Notes: generated by a model from the sequence alone, not told the origin. Counted from the stretch's first letter, positions 33,631-42,266 are shown. The stretch is 64,000 bases of DNA from Paracoccaceae bacterium (GCA_019911965.1 JAIOJF010000009.1:45744-109743), one strand, 5' to 3'. Made by a program: numbers and translations.

Positions 33631-34494
33631 TCAGATCGCCGCCTTGCGGCTTTCCTCAAGGTAAATCTCCCGCAGGCGGCGCGCCACCGGCCCCGGGGTG
33701 CCGTCGCCAAGCGCGGTGCCGTCGATCCTGACCACCGGCATCACGAAGGCCGAAGCGGAGGTGATGAAGGCTTCGTCGGCTGCTTGTGCCTCGGCGATGG
33801 TGAAGGCGCGTTCCTCGACCTCCATCTGGGCCTCGGCCGCGAAGCGCAGCACGGCGGCGCGGGTGATGCCGTGCAGGATATGGTTGGACAATTCGCGCGT
33901 GATGATGCGGTTGGCGCGCACGATATAGGCATTGTTCGAGGTGCCTTCGGTGACCAGGCCATCCTCGACCAGCCAGGCGTCATCCGCGCCCGCGGCCTTG
34001 GCCAACATCTTGCCCATCGACGGATAGAGCAGTTGCACCGTCTTGATGTCGCGCCGCTGCCAGCGCAGATCGGGGATCGAGATCACGGATATTCCGGCGC
34101 GAGCGGCCGGGCTGTCGGCAAGGCCGGGCTTGGATTGTGTGAACATGACCACCGTCGGCGTACAGGTTTCGGGATCGGGAAAGACGAAATCGCGGTCGCC
34201 CGGCGCGCCGCGGGTGATCTGCAGGTAGATCATGCCATCCACCAGGTCGTTCTTCGCCACCAATTCGCGGTGGATCGCCAGCAATTCGTCGCGGCTGAGC
34301 GGGATTGCCATGTCCAACTCGCCAAGCGAGCGGTTCAGCCGCGCCACATGGCCGTCGAAATCTATCAGCTTGCCGCCCAGCACGCTGGTCACCTCGTAGA
34401 CCCCGTCGGCCATCAGGAAACCGCGATCGAAGATCGAGATCTTCGCCTCTTCCTCGGGCAGGTAGTCTGAATTCACGTAAACGATACGGCTCAT
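33631..34494 (-). CDS. dat: D-amino acid aminotransferase (PLP fold class IV)
   Basis: 287 residues. Class IV aminotransferase features: IVYVNSDYLPEEEAKISIFDRGFLMADGVYE at the N-terminus, catalytic Lys in RRDIKTVQLLYPSMGK (about 146), and LVTEGTSNNAYIV, FITSASAFVMPVVRIDG. This matches D-alanine/D-amino acid transaminases, which make D-glutamate from 2-oxoglutarate and D-alanine or the reverse. It is the last gene of a minus-strand run dgcN-dgcA-dat, with 13 bases between it and dgcA, so it is likely part of D-amino-acid turnover. Confidence 0.88.
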   Translation of the reverse strand: MSRIVYVNSDYLPEEEAKISIFDRGFLMADGVYEVTSVLGGKLIDFDGHVARLNRSLGELDMAIPLSRDELLAIHRELVAKNDLVDGMIYLQITRGAPGDRDFVFPDPETCTPTVVMFTQSKPGLADSPAARAGISVISIPDLRWQRRDIKTVQLLYPSMGKMLAKAAGADDAWLVEDGLVTEGTSNNAYIVRANRIITRELSNHILHGITRAAVLRFAAEAQMEVEERAFTIAEAQAADEAFITSASAFVMPVVRIDGTALGDGTPGPVARRLREIYLEESRKAAI

Positions 34495-34507
34495 GCCAAT
34501 CCCCTTT

Positions 34508-35476
34508 TCAACCCCAGAGCGCCGGTGCGGCTGGATGCACCCCGGCCTCGTCAAAATGCAGCGCCGGGGTCCGGTCTTCGGCCAGAAGGAGCGGCCCGTC
34601 AAGGTCGGTGAACGCCGCACCCTGCGCCACCAGCAGGGCCGGGGCCATCGCGAGCGACGAGCCGACCATGCAGCCGACCATCACGCCAAAGCCCCCGGCC
34701 AGCGCCGCCTGCCTGAGCGCCAGAGCCTCGGTCAGCCCGCCGGTCTTGTCCAGCTTGATGTTCACGACATCATACTTGCCCTTCAGACCCGCCAGCGAGG
34801 CGCGGTCATGGCAGCTTTCATCGGCGCAGACCGGCAGCGGGCGGGCCATGCCCGACAACGCATCATCCGCTCCGGCGGGCAGGGGCTGTTCCACCAGTTC
34901 GACACCGAGGCCCACCAGCACCGGCGCCAGTGTGGCGTAGAGTTCCGGCGTCCAGCCCTCATTGGCATCGACGATGATCCGCGCATCCGGCGCGCCTTTG
35001 CGCACCGCACGTATCCGCGCCACATCCTCGTCGCCGCCGCCCAGCTTGGTTTTCAGCAAGGGCCGGTGGGCGTTTTCCGCCGCCTGCGCCTGCATCGCTG
35101 CGGGGGCGTCCAGCGACAGGGTGTAGGCGGTCACTTCCGGCCCCGGCGCGTCCAGACCGGCCAGTTGCCAGACCGGTTGCCGGGCGCGTTTCGCCTCAAG
35201 GTCCCACATCGCGCAATCGACGGCATTTCGCGCCGCGCCCGCCGGCAAGAGGCCCTGCAATTGCGCGCGGTCAAACGCATCCGGCAAGCCGGTGATCTGC
35301 CCGGTCACGCTGTCCAGGGTCTCGCCATAGCGCGCATAGGGCACGCATTCGCCCCAGCCGGTATGGCCGCCATCGTCGATCCGCACCGTCAGAACCTCGG
35401 CCTGACTGCGCGAGCCGCGCGAAATGGTAAAGACCCGCGCCAGCCGGAACACATCGCGCGTCACCGTCAGTTTCAT
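34508..35476 (-). CDS. dgcA: N-acetyl-D-glutamate racemase DgcA (enolase superfamily, dipeptide-epimerase-like)
   Basis: 322 residues. Enolase-superfamily muconate-lactonizing type: catalytic KTKLGGGDEDVARI (KxK), metal ligands in IIVDANEGW, VELVEQPLP and PVCADESCHD, and the second acid/base Lys in VVNIKLDKTGG. By sequence alone it resembles L-Ala-D/L-Glu epimerase. The upstream neighbour is a DUF1611/DgcN protein, and the DgcN-DgcA pair is known to convert D-glutamate to N-acetyl-L-glutamate, so the DgcA role is preferred. A dispersed repeat lies just before its start. Confidence 0.85.
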   Translation of the reverse strand: MKLTVTRDVFRLARVFTISRGSRSQAEVLTVRIDDGGHTGWGECVPYARYGETLDSVTGQITGLPDAFDRAQLQGLLPAGAARNAVDCAMWDLEAKRARQPVWQLAGLDAPGPEVTAYTLSLDAPAAMQAQAAENAHRPLLKTKLGGGDEDVARIRAVRKGAPDARIIVDANEGWTPELYATLAPVLVGLGVELVEQPLPAGADDALSGMARPLPVCADESCHDRASLAGLKGKYDVVNIKLDKTGGLTEALALRQAALAGGFGVMVGCMVGSSLAMAPALLVAQGAAFTDLDGPLLLAEDRTPALHFDEAGVHPAAPALWG

Positions 35477-35489
35477 GCCCGGCCCCCTG

Positions 35490-35522
35490 CTTCTTTTTGG
35501 TCCAGATACTCCCGCCGGAGGC
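35490..35522 (-). repeat. Dispersed GAGTATCT..CCAAAAAGAAG repeat, copy 5
   Basis: On the minus strand: GCCTCCGGCGGGAGTATC then TGGACCAAAAAGAAG. It ends 13 bases before the dgcA ATG, in the same orientation as the gene, as copy 2 does before cobH. Confidence 0.85.
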
Positions 35523-35564
35523 GGACACCGAACCTGCCGGTGATCCGCCCTCGCAGCACGGGCC

Positions 35565-36566
35565 TCAGATCGCCTCAAGCGCGTCGATCAGCCTTGCCGC
35601 GCCCTGGCGGTAAGGATCGACCGCCGGCAGGCCCATCCGTGCCTCGACCCCGGCGAGAAAGGCGATTGCCGCGTCCTCGTCCAGATGCTGGGTATTGGCG
35701 GAAATGCCGATCACCTTCACGTCCGGGTTGGCCACCCGCGCCAGCGTCAGCGCCATGTCGCGCAACGCCTCCAGCGATGGCTGCTGATAGCCCGGCAGGC
35801 CGCGCATATGGGCGCGCGTCGGTTCGGTACACAGGACCAGCGCATCGGGCTGGCCGCCGTGGATCAGCGCCAGCGTCACCCCGGAATAGGAGACGTGGAA
35901 CAACGAGCCCTGGCCCTCGATCATGTCCCAGTGATCGTCGTCATTGTCGGGCGACAGGTATTCGATCGACCCGGCCATGAAATCGGCGATCACCGCATCC
36001 ACGGGCACACCGCTGCCGGTGATCAGGATGCCGGTCTGGCCGGTGGCGCGGAAGGTGGATTTCAGCCCGCGTGCCTGCATTTCCTTGTCCATCGCCAGCG
36101 CGGTATACATCTTGCCGACCGAACAATCGGTGCCGACAGCAAGGCAGCGCTTGCCGGTCCGCTTCACGCCATTAGCGATCGGATAGGCATCCGTTGGCAC
36201 CCGCACATCGTGCAATTCGCAGCCGCCGCGATGGGCCGCCATCACAAGCTCGTTTTCGTTGCGCAACAGGCTGTGCAGGCCCGAGGCGATGTCAAAGCCC
36301 ATTTCCAGCGCCTCGACCAGCACTTCCTTCCAGGCCGGCGAGATCACGCCGCCACGGTTCGCCACGCCGATCACCAGCGTCCTGGCACCGGCGGCCTTGG
36401 CCTCGGCCAGGGTCATGTCGGGCAGTTTCATGTCGGCCTTGCAGCCTGCCATGCGGAACTGGCCGACGCTGGCATCGGGGCGCCAGTCGCGGATACCTTG
36501 TGCCACCTTGGCGGCCAGCGAATCCGGCGCATCGCCGAGGAACAGAAGATAGGGGGACTGGATCAT
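35565..36566 (-). CDS. dgcN: D-glutamate N-acetyltransferase DgcN (DUF1611 family)
   Basis: 333 residues. DUF1611 layout: a Rossmann-like N-terminal domain (about 1-130; ARTLVIGVANRGGVIS, LHSLLRNE) and a P-loop-like C-terminal domain with CLAVGTDCSVGKMYTALAMDKEM (about 140-162), RATGQTGILITGSGVPVDAVIADF and MIEGQGSLFHVSYSGVTLALIHG. DgcN acetylates D-glutamate, giving the substrate for DgcA; this role is from published work on marine proteobacteria. A good GGAGAAG site precedes the ATG. It is the first gene of the dgcN-dgcA-dat run; no regulator is adjacent. Confidence 0.85.
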   Translation of the reverse strand: MIQSPYLLFLGDAPDSLAAKVAQGIRDWRPDASVGQFRMAGCKADMKLPDMTLAEAKAAGARTLVIGVANRGGVISPAWKEVLVEALEMGFDIASGLHSLLRNENELVMAAHRGGCELHDVRVPTDAYPIANGVKRTGKRCLAVGTDCSVGKMYTALAMDKEMQARGLKSTFRATGQTGILITGSGVPVDAVIADFMAGSIEYLSPDNDDDHWDMIEGQGSLFHVSYSGVTLALIHGGQPDALVLCTEPTRAHMRGLPGYQQPSLEALRDMALTLARVANPDVKVIGISANTQHLDEDAAIAFLAGVEARMGLPAVDPYRQGAARLIDALEAI

Positions 36567-36766
36567 TTGGCTTCTCCGGGACGTGGAACAGGGGCCGCAC
36601 GCGACGGATGCTGTCTAGCAGGGGCACAAAAGCAAATAAACGGGGAATTGCCGCGTCCGGCGCGGGCTGGCGCGGATATTGTGCGGAAAATCCCGGAATG
36701 ATCGAAGGATGTTCCAAGAATGGCGAAAACTGGTGTCGATACCGCCTTTACGGTGCCGAATCTGCC

Positions 36767-36800
36767 GGGGCGCGGACTGGCCGGTGCCGGACCGCGCCCC
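36767..36800 (-). terminator. Terminator downstream of the secreted protein at 36808
   Basis: 9-bp perfect stem (GGGGCGCGG / CCGCGCCCC) with further pairing CCGG..CCGG in the loop, starting 7 bases after the stop codon on the minus strand. No strong U-run is visible. Confidence 0.55.
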
Positions 36801-36807
36801 TGACGCC

Positions 36808-37491
36808 TTACTGCCAGGTGGTGTAGCCGATGGTCAGCGTCTTTGGCGAGCCACCGCTCAGGGCATTGACGCGGAACTGGCTGATCCGGCCTTCGCTGGT
36901 TTTCATGCAGACATAGGTGCCCACCGGCACATCGCGGATCGAGACCCGGTCGCGGCTCATCCTGGCGCTGCTGCACCCGGCAAAGCCCCGGTTCGAGCCG
37001 TCGCCGACCCCCATCATCGCGCCGTTCTGCGGCACCAGATACATCAGCGTTGCGGTTTCCGCCTGGAACCACAGATCGGCCCCGGGGGACGAGACCGAGC
37101 CGGCGTCAAGCTCGGCCAGATAGGTCTGCGGAATGTTCAGGATCTTCGAGGAATAGGTGCGCGGGCCACTTGCCGCGGCGGCACAGTCGAACCCCCGCGC
37201 GGTAGCGGTGCAGGTCTGGCCGTCCGGGGCGTAGCGCTGGATATTGCCGGCCGCGCCGTACTGGCATTGCAGCGCGGCGCGCCCGCCGATCTCGACCACC
37301 CGCGTGGATTGCAGGTTGTTGACGATGGGCGTGTTCCACCAGCCGCCCGGCAGCGGCGTGGTGATCTCGCGCCTGACCTGGCTCAGCGGGCAGTCGATGG
37401 CGGCGGCTGTGGCCTCGGCGGCGATCCCGAGCGTGAGCATTGCGGCGGCAATGGCGGTAAGGTGGCGGAACGGGGAAGAAAAGAGTTTCAT
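36808..37491 (-). CDS. Secreted protein of unknown function
   Basis: 227 residues. Signal peptide at the N-terminus (KLFSSPFRHLTAIAAAMLTLGIAAEATAAA, cleavage near residue 31). The mature domain has six cysteines (DCPLSQ, LQCQYG, QTCTATARGFDC, AGCSS, VCMK), consistent with disulfides in the periplasm, and aromatic-rich strands (GGWWNTPIVNN). I recognise no family. The start at 37491 follows an AAAGGA site. It is downstream of accA on the same strand, separated by 142 bases containing an AGGCC/GGCCT hairpin. Confidence 0.75.
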   Translation of the reverse strand: MKLFSSPFRHLTAIAAAMLTLGIAAEATAAAIDCPLSQVRREITTPLPGGWWNTPIVNNLQSTRVVEIGGRAALQCQYGAAGNIQRYAPDGQTCTATARGFDCAAAASGPRTYSSKILNIPQTYLAELDAGSVSSPGADLWFQAETATLMYLVPQNGAMMGVGDGSNRGFAGCSSARMSRDRVSIRDVPVGTYVCMKTSEGRISQFRVNALSGGSPKTLTIGYTTWQ

Positions 37492-37633
37492 CTGTCGGTA
37501 TCCTTTGTCCTGATCGGTTGCAGGCCGGCAAAATGCACCGGCTGGCCTGATCGTGACAAAAGGCGGGCATGTCATGCAATAACATGGCACGGTTATACCG
37601 CAGGCAGGCCCGCAACCGGACCGATGGCCGCCC

Positions 37634-38596
37634 TCAGGCCGCCAGCCCTTTGGTGCCGACATCCAGGAATTTCTGGCGGCGTTCCTTCACCAGCGCGTCG
37701 GGCTTTTTCTTTTCCAGCGCGGCCAGCATGGTTTCCAGTGCCGCCCCGACATTGGCAATGGCGGCTTTCGGATCACGTTGCGCCCCGCCGACAGGTTCGG
37801 GAATGATCTGATCGCAGACCCCGAGCTTCAGCAGATCCTGCGCCGTCAGGCGCAGCGCCTCGGCGGCCTCGCGCATCTTGTTGGCGTCCTTCCACAGGAT
37901 CGAGGCGCAGCCCTCCGGCGTGATCACCGAATAGACCGAATGTTCCAGCATCACCAGCCGGTTGGCCGCGGCAAAGGCCACCGCCCCGCCCGAGCCGCCC
38001 TCGCCGATGATCACGGAGACCAGCGGCACCTTCACCTGCAGGCATTTCTCGGTAGCGCGCGCAATCGCCTCGGACTGGCCGCGTTCCTCGGCACCCTTGC
38101 CGGGATAGGCCCCGGCGGTATCCACCAGCGTGACGATCGGCAGGCCGAAGCGGTTGGCCAGTTCCATCAGGCGGATCGCCTTGCGGTAGCCTTCGGGCCG
38201 GGCCATGCCGAAATTCCGCTCGATCCGGGATTTCGTGTCATGGCCCTTTTCTTGGCCGATCACCATCACGGGCCGGTCGTTGAACCGCGCCAGGCCGCCC
38301 ATCACCGCGTGATCGTCGGCGAAGTTGCGATCACCGGCCAGCGGGGTGAACTCGGCAAACAGCGCGTCGATGTAATCCTTGCAATGGGGCCGGTCGGGAT
38401 GGCGCGCCACCAGGCATTTGCGCCAGGGGCTGAGGTCCTTGTAGAGGTCTTTCAGCAGCGCCGCGGCGCGCGTGTCGAGCGCCTTCGCCTCGGTCTCGAT
38501 ATCCATCCCGTCGTTCTGACGCGCCATCGCGCGCAACTCGGCCGCCTTGCCTTCGATCTCGGCCAGGGGTTTTTCGAAATCGAGATAGTTCTGCAT
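37634..38596 (-). CDS. accA: Acetyl-CoA carboxylase carboxyltransferase subunit alpha
   Basis: 320 residues, full length. N-terminal helical region ([17 protein letters not shown]), then the crotonase-like carboxyltransferase core: [71 protein letters not shown]. It forms the AccA2D2 transferase that makes malonyl-CoA in fatty-acid synthesis. The start at 38596 gives the family N-terminus, with a GGAG site. It is divergent from the GyrI-like gene. Confidence 0.97.
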   Translation of the reverse strand: MQNYLDFEKPLAEIEGKAAELRAMARQNDGMDIETEAKALDTRAAALLKDLYKDLSPWRKCLVARHPDRPHCKDYIDALFAEFTPLAGDRNFADDHAVMGGLARFNDRPVMVIGQEKGHDTKSRIERNFGMARPEGYRKAIRLMELANRFGLPIVTLVDTAGAYPGKGAEERGQSEAIARATEKCLQVKVPLVSVIIGEGGSGGAVAFAAANRLVMLEHSVYSVITPEGCASILWKDANKMREAAEALRLTAQDLLKLGVCDQIIPEPVGGAQRDPKAAIANVGAALETMLAALEKKKPDALVKERRQKFLDVGTKGLAA

Positions 38597-38752
38597 CAAT
38601 GGCTCCGGCGGTTTGCGTCGCCCCCTATATGGCCGGGCAAGGGCGCGATTGCAATGCGCCAGCATCACCGGCTGCGCCCTTGTACCACCTTGCCTTTGCC
38701 CAAAGGACAGCCTAGCGAACGGGCCAACCGGAGCAGAAACGGGGGCCTGACC

Positions 38753-39241
38753 ATGCCGAATGTAATCATCCGCGACGAACCTGACCGCCTGGTCGCCGCG
38801 CTGGCGCATCGGGGGGCATATTCCGCTATCACGACAAGTTTCGCCGAAGCTGGCCGCCTGATGGCCGAGGCGAGGGCGATGGATGCGGCGGTTGCGATGG
38901 TGGCGGTCTATCACGACAATCCCGACCATGTCGCCGAGGCCGATCTGCGCGCCCATGCCGGGTTCATCCTGAAGCCGGGTCGCCACGCGCCGAAGGGCAT
39001 GCAGACCATCCGCCTTGAGGCCGGGCGCTACGCCATCTGCCGCCATGAAGGGCCTTATTCCGGGCTGGCCGAGACCTATCGCTGGCTGTTGGGCGACTGG
39101 CAGGCCGAATCGGGCGAGGAATATAACGGTGGCACGATGTACCAGGTTTACGAGAACACGCCCGAGACGGTGCCTGCGGAACGGCTGGTCACGACCATCC
39201 ACCTGCCGCTGGAAGACGAGGATTTCAACGGCCCGGTATGA
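38753..39241 (+). CDS. GyrI-like/AraC effector-binding domain protein
   Basis: 162 residues, a stand-alone GyrI-like small-molecule-binding domain. Features: [71 protein letters not shown] and [25 protein letters not shown], all in family order. Such proteins bind xenobiotics or gyrase inhibitors, or hydrolyse small cyclic substrates. No DNA-binding domain is attached. It is followed 46 bases later by a membrane protein gene on the same strand. Confidence 0.85.
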   Translation: MPNVIIRDEPDRLVAALAHRGAYSAITTSFAEAGRLMAEARAMDAAVAMVAVYHDNPDHVAEADLRAHAGFILKPGRHAPKGMQTIRLEAGRYAICRHEGPYSGLAETYRWLLGDWQAESGEEYNGGTMYQVYENTPETVPAERLVTTIHLPLEDEDFNGPV

Positions 39242-39287
39242 GGGGTATACTGGTCGTGCAACCGGTCAAACCTGGGGAGGGAAGGAC

Positions 39288-39668
39288 ATGTTCACCGGAA
39301 TTTTCACATGGCGCAATCTGGTATTGGGGCTGGCAAGCTGGGCGGTGCCGTTCCTGGCCGCCTTCGCGTTTTTCGATTCCACCGGCACGCTGGCGATTGC
39401 CCAGCCCTTGTTCAAGTCGCTGATGGTGGTGATCGGCGGCGGGGTCGGTGCGGGCCTTCTGGTGCTGGCGTTCCGCCGCATTCCCGGCGGGCTGGCCGCC
39501 GGTTTCGCGCTGGGCCTGTTCTGGCTGGTGCTGAACTGGGGGCTGGATATCGCGCTGTTGCTGCCGATGTCCGGGCAGGGCATCGGGGAGTGGTTCCAGG
39601 ATATCGGCCTGCGCTACGTGGTGCTGTTGTTCACCGCGATGGCAATGGGGTCCGTCGCGGCCAGGTAG
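39288..39668 (+). CDS. Four-helix membrane protein of unknown function
   Basis: 126 residues with four predicted helices (about 10-28, 40-60, 68-88 and 104-123). GGGVGAGLLVLAFRRIPGG between helices 2 and 3 is Gly-rich. No signature of a known transporter is apparent. A very strong ribosome-binding site (GGGGAGGGAAGGA) precedes the ATG. It is convergent with the small secreted protein gene at 39673, only four bases away. Confidence 0.75.
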   Translation: MFTGIFTWRNLVLGLASWAVPFLAAFAFFDSTGTLAIAQPLFKSLMVVIGGGVGAGLLVLAFRRIPGGLAAGFALGLFWLVLNWGLDIALLLPMSGQGIGEWFQDIGLRYVVLLFTAMAMGSVAAR

Positions 39669-39672
39669 CGGA

Positions 39673-39918
39673 TCACGAGGTCGGATTGGCCACGTGCTGG
39701 CTGCAGGACCGCCCGAACGGATCGCCAAATCCTTCCATCGGAACCGCGCCGGTTTCGGCCTCGGTCTGCGGCAGCGGTGCGGCCGGTGCGGCGGCGACAT
39801 CCTCGGGGTTTTCGATCTTCAGCACCTGTCCTTCGGGGCTGGTCGTCTGATCGGCCAGCACCGGCTGGGCGATACCGGCGGCCAGCAGCGCGGCGAACAG
39901 GTAAGTCGGGCACTTCAT
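39673..39918 (-). CDS. Small secreted protein
   Basis: 81 residues. The signal peptide is obvious (MKCPTYLFAALLAAGIAQPVLAD, cleavage after VLA near residue 22). The mature 59 residues are Ala/Pro/Glu-rich and low-complexity (VAAAPAAPLPQTEAETG), ending in FGDPFGRSCSQHVANPTS. It probably acts in the periplasm; function unknown. A GGAGGTCC sequence precedes the ATG (on the minus strand). Confidence 0.65.
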   Translation of the reverse strand: MKCPTYLFAALLAAGIAQPVLADQTTSPEGQVLKIENPEDVAAAPAAPLPQTEAETGAVPMEGFGDPFGRSCSQHVANPTS

Positions 39919-40022
39919 GGTGGACCTCCGTGCGAGATAGCTTCGGGTCTACGGGATATGCACCTGGATTGTCCGCGCATGTGCGCCGCAAGTCAAGTAT
40001 TCGGCGGGAACGGCGCACCGGC

Positions 40023-40142
40023 GCTGGGGCATGTTGCGTCAAACCGAATTCACCCGATGCCCCGAACGCATTTGCGCAGGCAAACGCTGCCTCGGGTCAT
40101 CGGGTGAATGTGCGATCCTGATCAGACGCAACACGCCCTAGC
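40023..40142. mobile_element. MITE-like palindromic element
   Basis: A 120-bp element with 18-bp imperfect terminal inverted repeats (40023-40040 and 40125-40142; consensus GCTRGGGCRTGTTGCGTC, two mismatches). It has a second inner inverted repeat ATTCACCCGATG / CATCGGGTGAAT (40048-40059 and 40098-40109) and a central hairpin AGGCA / TGCCT. The right terminus covers the stop codon of the adjacent lipoprotein gene. There is no coding capacity, and no clear target duplication was seen. I recall similar sequences as repeated elements in Rhodobacterales genomes. Confidence 0.65.
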
Positions 40143-40827
40143 TGCAAATACCGCGGGTTTCGGCCCCGTCCCAGGGCAGGCGGATATCCGACCGCGACAT
40201 CGCCTGATCCAGTTCCGAGACAGGAAAGGCCGCCGCCAGCATCTCGTGCAGCCGCCTTGTACGCGCACCGGTCGGATCGAGCGCGCGGCAGCAGACATAT
40301 TCCTCGACAATGGCGCCCTGCTGTTCATAGGGAAAATCGAGTAACCGGACATCGCCGTCGATCTCCAGCAGGTAAGGGTCGCTGCCGGGGCGATGCTCGG
40401 CGGCGGCTTTCAGCGGGTGATAGCCGGTGATCTCGCGGTTCTGCCATTGCCAGACATGCGTCATCTCGTGGCCGATCAGCATGGCGGCGGGCAGCGACAT
40501 GCGGGCGGGGAAATCGGGCAGGTAATCGGGTGCGTAGAGTTCGGTGGCGATATTGATGCGGTTGAAGCTGACAAAGGCGGCGGTGAAGGTCTTGACCATG
40601 CCGTCGGTCTGTTCCGGCGCGGGCCAGATCCGCTCGCGGCAGGCAATGCGCGGGCGCGGCGGGCGGCGTTCGGTCAGGCTGGACAGGGCGGCGAAGGGCG
40701 CAACGCGCACGGGCGCGGGATCAAATGCCGGGCCGAACAGGGTGGCGGCCAGATCGGCCTCGCCCTCGCTGAGCGGGCGGGCGCAGGCGGCAAGGATCAT
40801 CAGGCAGGCGAAAGCAAGGCGGCGCAT
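40138..40827 (-). CDS. Lipoprotein with HExxH metallopeptidase-like motif
   Basis: 229 residues. Lipoprotein signal MRRLAFACLMILAAC with lipobox LAAC. In the centre, MLIGHEMTHVWQWQNRE is an HExxH zinc-binding motif in a helix, the type found in DUF4157-like and similar metallopeptidase folds; a possible third ligand lies in GAIVEEYVCC further on. The rest of the protein is unfamiliar. It would be membrane-anchored on the periplasmic side, possibly acting on the envelope. Its stop codon (TAG) falls inside the terminal repeat of the MITE-like element. It is divergent from a cytochrome c gene. Confidence 0.72.
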   Translation of the reverse strand: MRRLAFACLMILAACARPLSEGEADLAATLFGPAFDPAPVRVAPFAALSSLTERRPPRPRIACRERIWPAPEQTDGMVKTFTAAFVSFNRINIATELYAPDYLPDFPARMSLPAAMLIGHEMTHVWQWQNREITGYHPLKAAAEHRPGSDPYLLEIDGDVRLLDFPYEQQGAIVEEYVCCRALDPTGARTRRLHEMLAAAFPVSELDQAMSRSDIRLPWDGAETRGICS

Positions 40828-40936
40828 GGCGGCGAGTTTAGGCAGGATGCGAGGCCGGGGGAAAGGGATTCTTTCGCGCGGGGCTTGTCTGGGGCAAGGC
40901 GGCTCTGGCATGGTGTTGACAGCGATGGAGGGGCAT

Positions 40937-41338
40937 ATGCGGAACTTGGTGGCAATTGCCGCACTGGCAGCGGCGGCGGCTTGTGTGATGGAGCCGGAAA
41001 TGCCGACCCGGGCGGACGGCGCGGCGGTGTTCGAGGCAAATTGCGCGGTCTGCCACGGGGCCGGGGCGCGGGGCGACGGGCTGGCGGCGGGAATGATGCA
41101 ACGCCGCGTGCCGGACCTGACGCGGATTGCCGCGCGTGCCGGCGGGTTCGACCGCGCCAGGGTCCTGTCGATGATCGATGGCTATACCCGCCCGCCGGTG
41201 GCCGGGATGGAGATGCCGGAATTCGGCGATCTTCTGAAGGGCGATACGGTGCCGGTGGATGTCGGCGACGGGGTGATGACACCGACGCCGCGGCCCCTGG
41301 CGGCGCTGATGGTCTATCTGGAAGCGGTGCAGCGCTAG
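40937..41338 (+). CDS. Small c-type cytochrome, putative lipoprotein
   Basis: 133 residues. N-terminal signal MRNLVAIAALAAAAAC, with a possible lipobox AAAC. One haem-binding motif CAVCHG (about residue 37-42) and a likely axial Met in VAGMEMPEFGDLL. It is a monohaem class I cytochrome in the periplasm or tethered to the membrane, a probable electron carrier with unknown partners. A strong ribosome-binding site (GGAGGGG) precedes the ATG. The next gene begins five bases after its stop codon. Confidence 0.85.
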   Translation: MRNLVAIAALAAAAACVMEPEMPTRADGAAVFEANCAVCHGAGARGDGLAAGMMQRRVPDLTRIAARAGGFDRARVLSMIDGYTRPPVAGMEMPEFGDLLKGDTVPVDVGDGVMTPTPRPLAALMVYLEAVQR

Positions 41339-41342
41339 GCGG

Positions 41343-41930
41343 ATGGTGCGACCGGCCCCCGGCATCGCGGCGTTGCTGGAACAGCCGCGCTGGAACGCCG
41401 AGCGGCGGGCGTTTCGCGATATCTGCCTTGATTGCGGGCTGGGCGAGGCGGTGAAATGGGGCAAGCTGTGCTTTACCCATCAGGGCCATAACCTGGCGAT
41501 TTTCTACGGCCTGAAGGACTATTGCGGCATCGGCTTTTTCAAGGGCGCGCTGCTGGAGGATGCGGGCGGCATTCTGCACCGGCAGGGCGAAAACTCGCAG
41601 GCGGTGCGGATGATCCGGGTTCGCGGGGTTGATGAATTGCCGGCACTGGAGGCGGATTTGCGCGGCTTCATCCGCCAGGCGATGGCGCTGGAAGAAGCCG
41701 GGCGCAAGGTGGAGTTCACGGCCCGGCACGCGCTGGTCTATCCCGAGGAATTGCAGGCACGGCTGGCGGCGCGGCCCGATCTGGCCGCGGCCTTTGCCGC
41801 CCTGACGCCGGGGCGGCAGCGGGGCTATGTGCTGCATTTTTCAGGGGCCAGACAGGCGGCAACGCGCGCGGCAAGGGTGCAGAAATGCGAGGCGCGGATA
41901 TTGGCAGGCAAGGGGTTGCAGGACCGATAG
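41343..41930 (+). CDS. YdeI/OmdA-like protein (DUF1801-type domain)
   Basis: 195 residues. The N-terminal part (VKWGKLCFTHQGHNLAIFYGLKDYCGIGFFKGALL) matches the DUF1801 beta-sheet fold, and the C-terminus (FAALTPGRQRGYVLHFSGARQAATRAARVQKCEARILAGKGL) is the conserved YdeI/OmpD-associated ending. YdeI homologues are implicated in stress tolerance but have no biochemical role. It starts five bases after the cytochrome gene and is likely co-transcribed with it. A hairpin follows the stop. Confidence 0.85.
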   Translation: MVRPAPGIAALLEQPRWNAERRAFRDICLDCGLGEAVKWGKLCFTHQGHNLAIFYGLKDYCGIGFFKGALLEDAGGILHRQGENSQAVRMIRVRGVDELPALEADLRGFIRQAMALEEAGRKVEFTARHALVYPEELQARLAARPDLAAAFAALTPGRQRGYVLHFSGARQAATRAARVQKCEARILAGKGLQDR

Positions 41931-41948
41931 TCGTGCCTGTTTGACGCG

Positions 41949-41965
41949 CGGGCCTTCGTGGCCCG
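41949..41965 (+). terminator. Short hairpin after the YdeI-like gene
   Basis: 6-bp stem CGGGCC / GGCCCG with a 5-base loop, 18 bases after the stop codon. No T-run follows, so this is a weak terminator candidate. Confidence 0.4.
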
Positions 41966-42218
41966 GCGGGGTTTGCGATATCTCGTGAGGGGGATCGGAT
42001 AAGGTGGCGGGCCCGCCGTTGGGCGTGGAGCACTTGCCGGACGGGGCGTTACCCCCGAACCTGATCGACCATTTGGTTATCGGCTGGCCCCCTCGGGATG
42101 TTTACCGTGTTGTACGGGGACCGGAACCACATTTGTGCACGGGCCGGGTTCTAGCCTGCATTGGTTCGGGTGTGGTTAACGGTGCGTACGGTGGGGGGTG
42201 GAAATTTGCCCCGTCATC
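41966..42218. other. Non-coding stretch between convergent genes
   Basis: The 336-base interval between the YdeI-like gene and parE contains two hairpins (41949-41965 and 42219-42232) but no gene I can support. Frames open here lack a ribosome-binding site and recognisable sequence. No tRNA cloverleaf or known RNA was found by eye. Confidence 0.5.
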
Positions 42219-42232
42219 CCCGCGAAAGCGGG
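42219..42232 (-). terminator. CCCGC-GAAA-GCGGG hairpin downstream of parE
   Basis: A 5-bp stem with a tetraloop inside the sequence CGTCATCCCCGCGAAAGCGGG, a type of short palindrome that recurs in many alphaproteobacterial genomes. It lies 34 bases beyond the parE stop and may help to end its transcript. Confidence 0.4.
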
Positions 42233-42266
42233 TAAGACAGGGATCGCATTGGCCCATGCCAGCCAA

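Noticed and set aside
41931..42266. tRNA or tmRNA gene in the 336-base gap
   Set aside because: No cloverleaf, no GGTTCGAATCC-type arm and no tmRNA tag frame were found.
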